From the NCBI GenBank assembly GCA_965153455.1, contig OZ234493.1, positions 20,140,213 through 20,204,212 on the forward strand: 64,000 nucleotides of DNA, in the 5' to 3' direction. The notes beneath the pieces were generated by a model. The model was not told where the DNA came from. It did not search any database and saw nothing but the letters and a program-made list of their open reading frames with translations. A program made the translations under genes and the position numbers. Below, piece after piece: positions 59,221 through 64,000 of the stretch. Numbering within the stretch: the stretch's first letter is position 1; each line of letters begins with the position of its first letter. This DNA comes from Sphagnum compactum. Its lineage: Eukaryota; Bryophyta; Sphagnopsida; Sphagnales.

Positions 59221-60099
59221 TCAACCTAGTTCTTTACTTTAAGATTGCAAAATTTATTGATTTTTTCATAACATAACATACAACACATGACTTGTGGGAT
59301 CTACACATCAACTTTTGATTCATCATCAAATTTTTTTAAAAACCCAAGTAGGAGAATTTCTTCTATTCATGCAATTTTTGATGGATTAATATCATGTTAT
59401 TTTCATTTTTTGACAAAAAACTAAAGATTTTCATAGACTCTTCAACTTTTTCCTCTTTAGATCTCCTTAGCAAAAAATTTCACTTTCATTTACAATTAGA
59501 TCATAATCAACAACATTTGGTTCCATTTTCTTAAGGTATGTTATAGGACCTAGGAAAAGGAACCAAATAGGTATATGTAGTAGTTTCGACAAGTTTCAAT
59601 TTCTGCTAACAATCTATGCAATCAAAAACATTTACAAACAAGATAATTTATTTTTCATAATGTAAATTATTGCAAGTGTGATTATGAAAATAAAAAATAT
59701 ATTTTTAAAGGTTCCATAGTGGAGAATTGCACTTTGCATTGAAAAAACTAGCAGCTACAAAATCTTGCCAAAACAAAAGCATAAAAGAAATAAAAAAATT
59801 CAAGGCCAAAAAATCAACAACTAAAAGAAGGAAAGAAAAAAAAAGAAAAGGGTTTAGAGAAACATACCTTATGAATGTGAAGATTTCAAAACATGTTTGA
59901 TATAGGAACTCTAAACATATAAAAACAGCAACAACTACACATAAACATGGATCAAATTTGAAAAATACAAAACAAAAACAAAAACAAAATCAAATTGAAA
60001 TGAAAAAGGTTAGAAAGTTACTTTGGATTTAGATGTAGTGGCTCCACTAGTACCAGCTCGACTAGCAACAACAACTCCCACTAGCAACTCTGAAAGTAG

Positions 60100-60420
60100 C
60101 AGGGAAAGCCAAAGAGCAAGAACACATAAAGTGAGGAATGTTGAAAGCAAAAGCACATAGAGTGAGGAACACCCATAGCAAGAGCACATAGAGTGAGGAA
60201 TGTCCAAAGCAAAAGGACACAAAGCAAGGATCACCAAGAGCAAGAGGTCACAAAACGAGGAGCGCTTAGAGCAAGAGCACAAATAGTGAGGAGTGCCTAA
60301 AACAAGAGCACATAGAACAGGAGCGCCCAAAGCCATAGCACATAGAGCGAGAACACACAAAATGAACAACATCAAGAGCAAGAGCACATAGAGAGAGGAG
60401 TGCCCAAAAGCTTTAATTGA
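60100..60420. repeat. ~30-35-bp subterminal minisatellite inside the hAT element
   Basis: About nine imperfect units of AGCAAGAGCACATAGAGTGAGGA(A/G)TG-CCCAA follow one another. The minus-strand reading is a 125-residue open frame of Leu/Cys/Ala repeats (60010-60387). Because it follows the repeat unit, it is more likely a by-product than a gene, although a multiple-of-three unit could keep such a frame open. Confidence 0.8.
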
Positions 60421-60588
60421 AGCTTGCCTCCTTGCAATTGCAACAACAAGAGCGAGAGAACTGGTTGAAACCCAACTTGACTTTGGACAAAAACTCCATA
60501 CCCCCCTAACATTGGTAGTTATTGGATTTTAAGATTCTTTTAAAATCGAAACCAATGGTTATTAACAAAATCAGGTACCCACACAATG

Positions 60589-62725
60589 AGTGTATTTACC
60601 CCATTTGCAATTGTAATTTAGTAGTACTGTTTTGGAAGAACCATGGTCTGAGTGTGAATTGTCCTCTGAAATGAACCCAGTGTATAATGCTTGTCACTGA
60701 AAGACTTGGTCTCAATTGCAGTGATGTCAGTAGAGGATCACTACCCACACCCACTAATTTGGCCTCTATTAGTATCTACAAGATTCGACATACAGTGTAA
60801 ATAATCCCAATCACCACCCATAAATACGAAAGATGGACAGTACAATGCGAGAGAGACTAATTAGATGTTGCCACCTGGGTCAATCATAATGACTTGCCAA
60901 TCAAAAACAGTTATTTTCCCTTTACTGGCCCTTTTGGAGGGCACTGTAAAGTGATCATAAGCACAGGCCCCAATTGGGTCGCACTATTGCGCTGCCATAC
61001 TTCATCCAAACAATATGTACAGCCCATTTTACTGCTGTGGGTGGAGATGTATCTGCTTCTGACTCCTGAAGTTAAATGGAGTTATTCCTGTAATTGCAAG
61101 TTCTGTACATGGTAACGGGGTGATGATGATTGTAAGTTTGCATTATTGTGCATGAGAAGGGATGCATTCTCCCTCTTTGCAAATCACCAGGGCAAAGTTG
61201 AATGTGCTCTCTTAAGGGGCATGTTCCCTAGTGCAAAGGTCCATAGATGACATGAAAATCGGCAAGGACCTATAAAGAGTCAGCCTCCCTGGAATTATTC
61301 CATCTTATGATCATCGTTCATGCTGTGACACAGTTTGATTGCCTCCAATTTGATTAAAAAATAAATTCCCATTGTCAATTTAGTTCATTGTGCACAGGTG
61401 GTTGGTTTATCACCTGAGCAAATTGTTATATGTTTGTCATATTCATGAGCTTGACAGTGAGTTTGGTCCTGTTTTGCTCAGTCTATGTGAGAGACTCACT
61501 CATGTACCTACCTATTGCTTAATTAGTTCGATACTGAGAACAAAACTCTGCAATGTGCATGTCATGTTGGTGTACTTAGTACACCTAAGTACACCAGTTC
61601 CATGGGCATTCCCAAAATGTGAGGCTGGAGTCTGACTATCACCCTGGCAGTGTTTTTTTTTTCTCAATTTTGCAATTAGCCTAACTGAAGTGGTGGTCAT
61701 CCATAAGATGATTTAGCCAGATTCAGCTATTAATCTTTTTGAAAGTTAACAAAGTTAAAGCACCCATCTACATTTTGACTACCAAGTGGAGCTTAATATA
61801 GAATCTGGTGATTTTATTTTAACTAATTGTTGACTCAAAAACCCAAGAACACATACTTTTCACCCTTTTGAAAAAGAAATTCACCATTTGGCAAAACTTC
61901 ACCAGAGGAAAAAAAACAAATGAACAAACACTGCTTCCTCCTGGGCAACTTATTTAGGCAATGCCCCCCACCCAGGGTTTTTCACTACACTTAAATCCTT
62001 CCCACAATGAATCTTTTTTATGGTTGTTCATGTCGACAATATTTCCTCTTTGGTGGTGATGGGTGGGTTTAAACTTTCAATATGCATATAATTCAGATAC
62101 TGTAGTACCTAGGCAGCTTCAACACATGTTTGTTGAATAATTAATTAATATTGAAATTTTCATTTCAACAAATAGAATATTTTTGACAATTCAATAATTC
62201 CCTTCACAATTTTTTTAATTACAAAATTTATGAAAATAATATAATTAATGTCAAAGCTGCCAAGAAAGAATGATATTTCCTCTTCTAGGATGATGCATGG
62301 GTGGGTTTCAAATTTCAACCCATATATTTTGGATAGTTTTGATTCTGTGATGATGGATGGGTGGGTCATTGAGGAAGCAGAAAATATGAAAGAAACTATA
62401 CTCCGACAAACCATTTGCAATAAAGCTAACAATCAAGAGGTGGGTTGATAACTACTTTTTGTGAGAGCAACCAATTCCATCAAATGTGCTCACCCCAAGA
62501 AACAGGAAGCTTTATTCTAAAACTTTTTTCCTTATCTTCACACGAAAGCAAGGCAACCTGCCAACCACAGAGGTCTCCTCTCATTTTTTTCCCATGTATT
62601 TTCGGTGTGTAAAGTAGAGAGAAGGGAGGCACGTATCAATAGATTGTTGCTTGCTTCTCTCTCATCCTCCAGTAAGTACTAAGGAAACCCCTCCTTGATA
62701 AAGAACTAATACTTAAGTAAGTTAA
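60589..62725. other. No gene seen; one perfect 12-bp-arm hairpin
   Basis: No coding region, RNA gene or transposon recognised. At 61,568-61,596 TGGTGTACTTAG and CTAAGTACACCA form a perfect inverted repeat around a 5-nt loop. A sequence at 61,960-62,010 is a dispersed copy of 40,683-40,730. Confidence 0.5.
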
Positions 62726-62752
62726 GGTGCATTCACACCTAATGTTAAGTCA
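62726..62752 (+). repeat. Isolated copy of the MITE terminal sequence
   Basis: GGTGCATTCACACCTAATGTTAAGTC closely matches the terminal 25 bp of the element at 62,809-63,023, in direct orientation to its left end. It may be a remnant of an older insertion. Confidence 0.6.
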
Positions 62753-62808
62753 ATGTGATGCAAAAATCTAGGTGGCAACCGTTGTTAAATGGGTGATTGT
62801 TTAATATT

Positions 62809-63023
62809 AAAGGTGCACTCACACTTGGCGTTAGGGATTCTAGTGTTGAGTCCCCTAACACCAAGCTAGTTATTTAGGACTTACATCTACTTACCATAAG
62901 TGAATATTAACTTAACATAAAAATCTTTGTGGTAAATAGGTTTAGGTTCTAAATGATTAGCTTGGTGTTGTTAGGGGACTTAATAATACCTGAGTCCTTA
63001 ACACCAAGTGTGAATGCACCTTT
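62809..63023. mobile_element. 215-bp MITE with self-complementary terminal arms
   Basis: The left arm AAAGGTGCACTCACACTTGGCGTTAGGG...GTCCCCTAACACCAAGCTA and the reverse complement of the right arm (AAAGGTGCATTCACACTTGGTGTTAAGG...GTCCCCTAACAACACCAAGCTA) match over about 60 bp. ATT flanks both ends (62,806-62,808 and 63,024-63,026). Within each arm CTTGGYGTTAGGG is itself followed by its complement CCCTAACACCAAG, so each arm can fold on itself. No coding capacity. The superfamily is unassigned; a 3-bp duplication is compatible with several. Confidence 0.75.
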
Positions 63024-63026
63024 ATT

Positions 63027-64000
63027 CCATGTTTCTAACACTCAGCCAGTACCTGAAATGGTGGGATATTCTGAACATTTTATTAACCTTGTTATTCTCT
63101 CAAAAGCTGTAACATTTTCAGCAAGTGAGAAGAGAGATCGAACTACTAAAACCATATATTATTAAAACTCCTTTCACTATTCAACCAAAGAAGTAAACCA
63201 TCCTTATTAGGATTTTGGCATATAAATTTCATTTGTTTTAAATGACAGTTGTTGTTGGGGTCTACAAGTATTCCAAATTCCAATCATTTTCTGGCAAATT
63301 ATATGGCTCGCAAAATGACATTCAACAACCCATTGCTTGTACTTAACATGTTAATTGATTTAGTTTTGGGCTGGATTACGAAACAAATTATTGGATTCTG
63401 GTAATCTTTCTGTTTTGTATGTGGTTTGGGAGTAGAAAAATTCTGCAGGATCTAGAATCTAGAGCTTTGTGCTAACACTTTATTCCAAGGGCACATTTGC
63501 AAAGAAACTCTGTACTTTGTTGAGAGTAAGTCCAAGGGCAGCAATAAAATGGCCCACCGCACTTTGCCCGAAGTACAGACCTCGATAGCCTGAAAATAAG
63601 TTCCAAGGTCCGGATATTTGGACTTTTAAATTTCGACAGAATATAGTGGTCTTCACTTTTTTAATGCCAATTTAAAAAATAAAAAATCTGTTTTTGATTG
63701 GTCAGCCATAATGATTGGACATGGTGGTGGCATGGTTATATAAAAAAATTAGGGTCTTTTTTTTTCACAAACTAGCAGAATTAGTCGAATTTACCAATGT
63801 TGAGCAGGTACCCAGTTTGGTGCGTTAGAACTGTCATTCAGGTTCCAATTAGTAAGAATCAGAATCAGATTTTTGTTTAATTTCATGAACTGGACCCAGA
63901 ACTGGGAAAAAATTCCCAAATTTTTTCCAACTATTTTGTCCAAAAAATCACAAAATAATGATATGTCCAAAAAGAAACACCGGGAGGTGGGATATAAATA
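63027..64000. other. No gene seen to the window edge
   Basis: A slightly GC-richer stretch (63,485-63,610) has no recognisable feature. AGAATCAGAATCAGATT words near 63,855 resemble 22,260-22,320. A gene starting beyond the window cannot be excluded. Confidence 0.5.

Larger units (their letters stand above)
56809..60588 (-). mobile_element. hAT-superfamily DNA transposon (dead, ends recognisable)
   Basis: Left end TAGTGTTGGGT...GAATTTTTTTAATAACCA...TTCCGATTCTAAGA, and the reverse complement of the right end CATTGTGTGGGT...GATTTTGTTAATAACCA...TTTCGATTTTAAAAGA, form imperfect terminal inverted repeats of about 60 bp that start with the hAT-like (C/T)A(G/T)TGT-TGGG. The 3.8-kb interior holds a degenerate hAT transposase on the minus strand and a subterminal minisatellite. 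An 8-bp target duplication is no longer clear (GTAATTAT versus AGTGTATT). Confidence 0.75.

Noticed and set aside
60010-60387. Hydrophobic 125-residue protein with apparent membrane character
   Set aside because: The residues follow the underlying minisatellite unit; reported as a repeat instead.
1-64000. tRNA, rRNA, CRISPR or bacterial-type operon features
   Set aside because: No tRNA-like T-loop with matching acceptor stem, no rRNA words and no regularly spaced direct repeats with unique spacers were found; gene structure is eukaryotic.

Overview
The window is nuclear DNA from a eukaryote, most likely a land plant that makes flagellated sperm (bryophyte, lycophyte, fern or similar). Two observations support this. 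The genes have GT-AG introns and sit in AT-rich, transposon-derived plant-type sequence (Ty1/copia, hAT and CACTA relics, plus a decayed plant-type 2-oxoglutarate dioxygenase). One gene encodes a 24-copy SHIPPO (PGPGxY) protein, a family tied to axonemes and lost from seed plants without swimming sperm. The species cannot be named from the sequence. No rRNA, tRNA or CRISPR was recognised.

Layout. 0-16 kb: gene-free and AT-rich, with a GC-rich repeat-bearing insertion at the left end, a 151-bp palindromic CACTA MITE abutting a 2.25-kb CACTA-type element (both with matching 3-bp target duplications), and a second diverged copy at 8.6-10.6 kb. 16-19 kb: GC-richer island with a broken 2OG-Fe(II) dioxygenase on the minus strand and a 44-bp minisatellite. 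19-25 kb: nothing recognisable. 25-34 kb: a repeat family with (TACC)n and a degenerate TTAGCCAT-type array, then an unrecognised decayed coding locus interrupted by an inverted copy of the same repeat. 34-39 kb: two Ty1/copia pol relics in opposite orientations. 39-42 kb: no gene.

42-52.5 kb is the gene-bearing core. It holds a frameshifted, intron-containing SURP+CID (CHERP-like splicing factor) pseudogene on the minus strand. Head-to-head with it is an eight-exon RTN4IP1/zeta-crystallin-type NAD(P)H oxidoreductase (370 aa), followed by the two-exon SHIPPO protein (761 aa), both on the plus strand. These two are the only genes I judge intact; they share no obvious pathway.

52.5-64 kb: a copia integrase relic, another copy of the 25-kb repeat family, a 3.8-kb hAT element with recognisable terminal inverted repeats and a dead transposase, and a small MITE whose arms are themselves hairpins.
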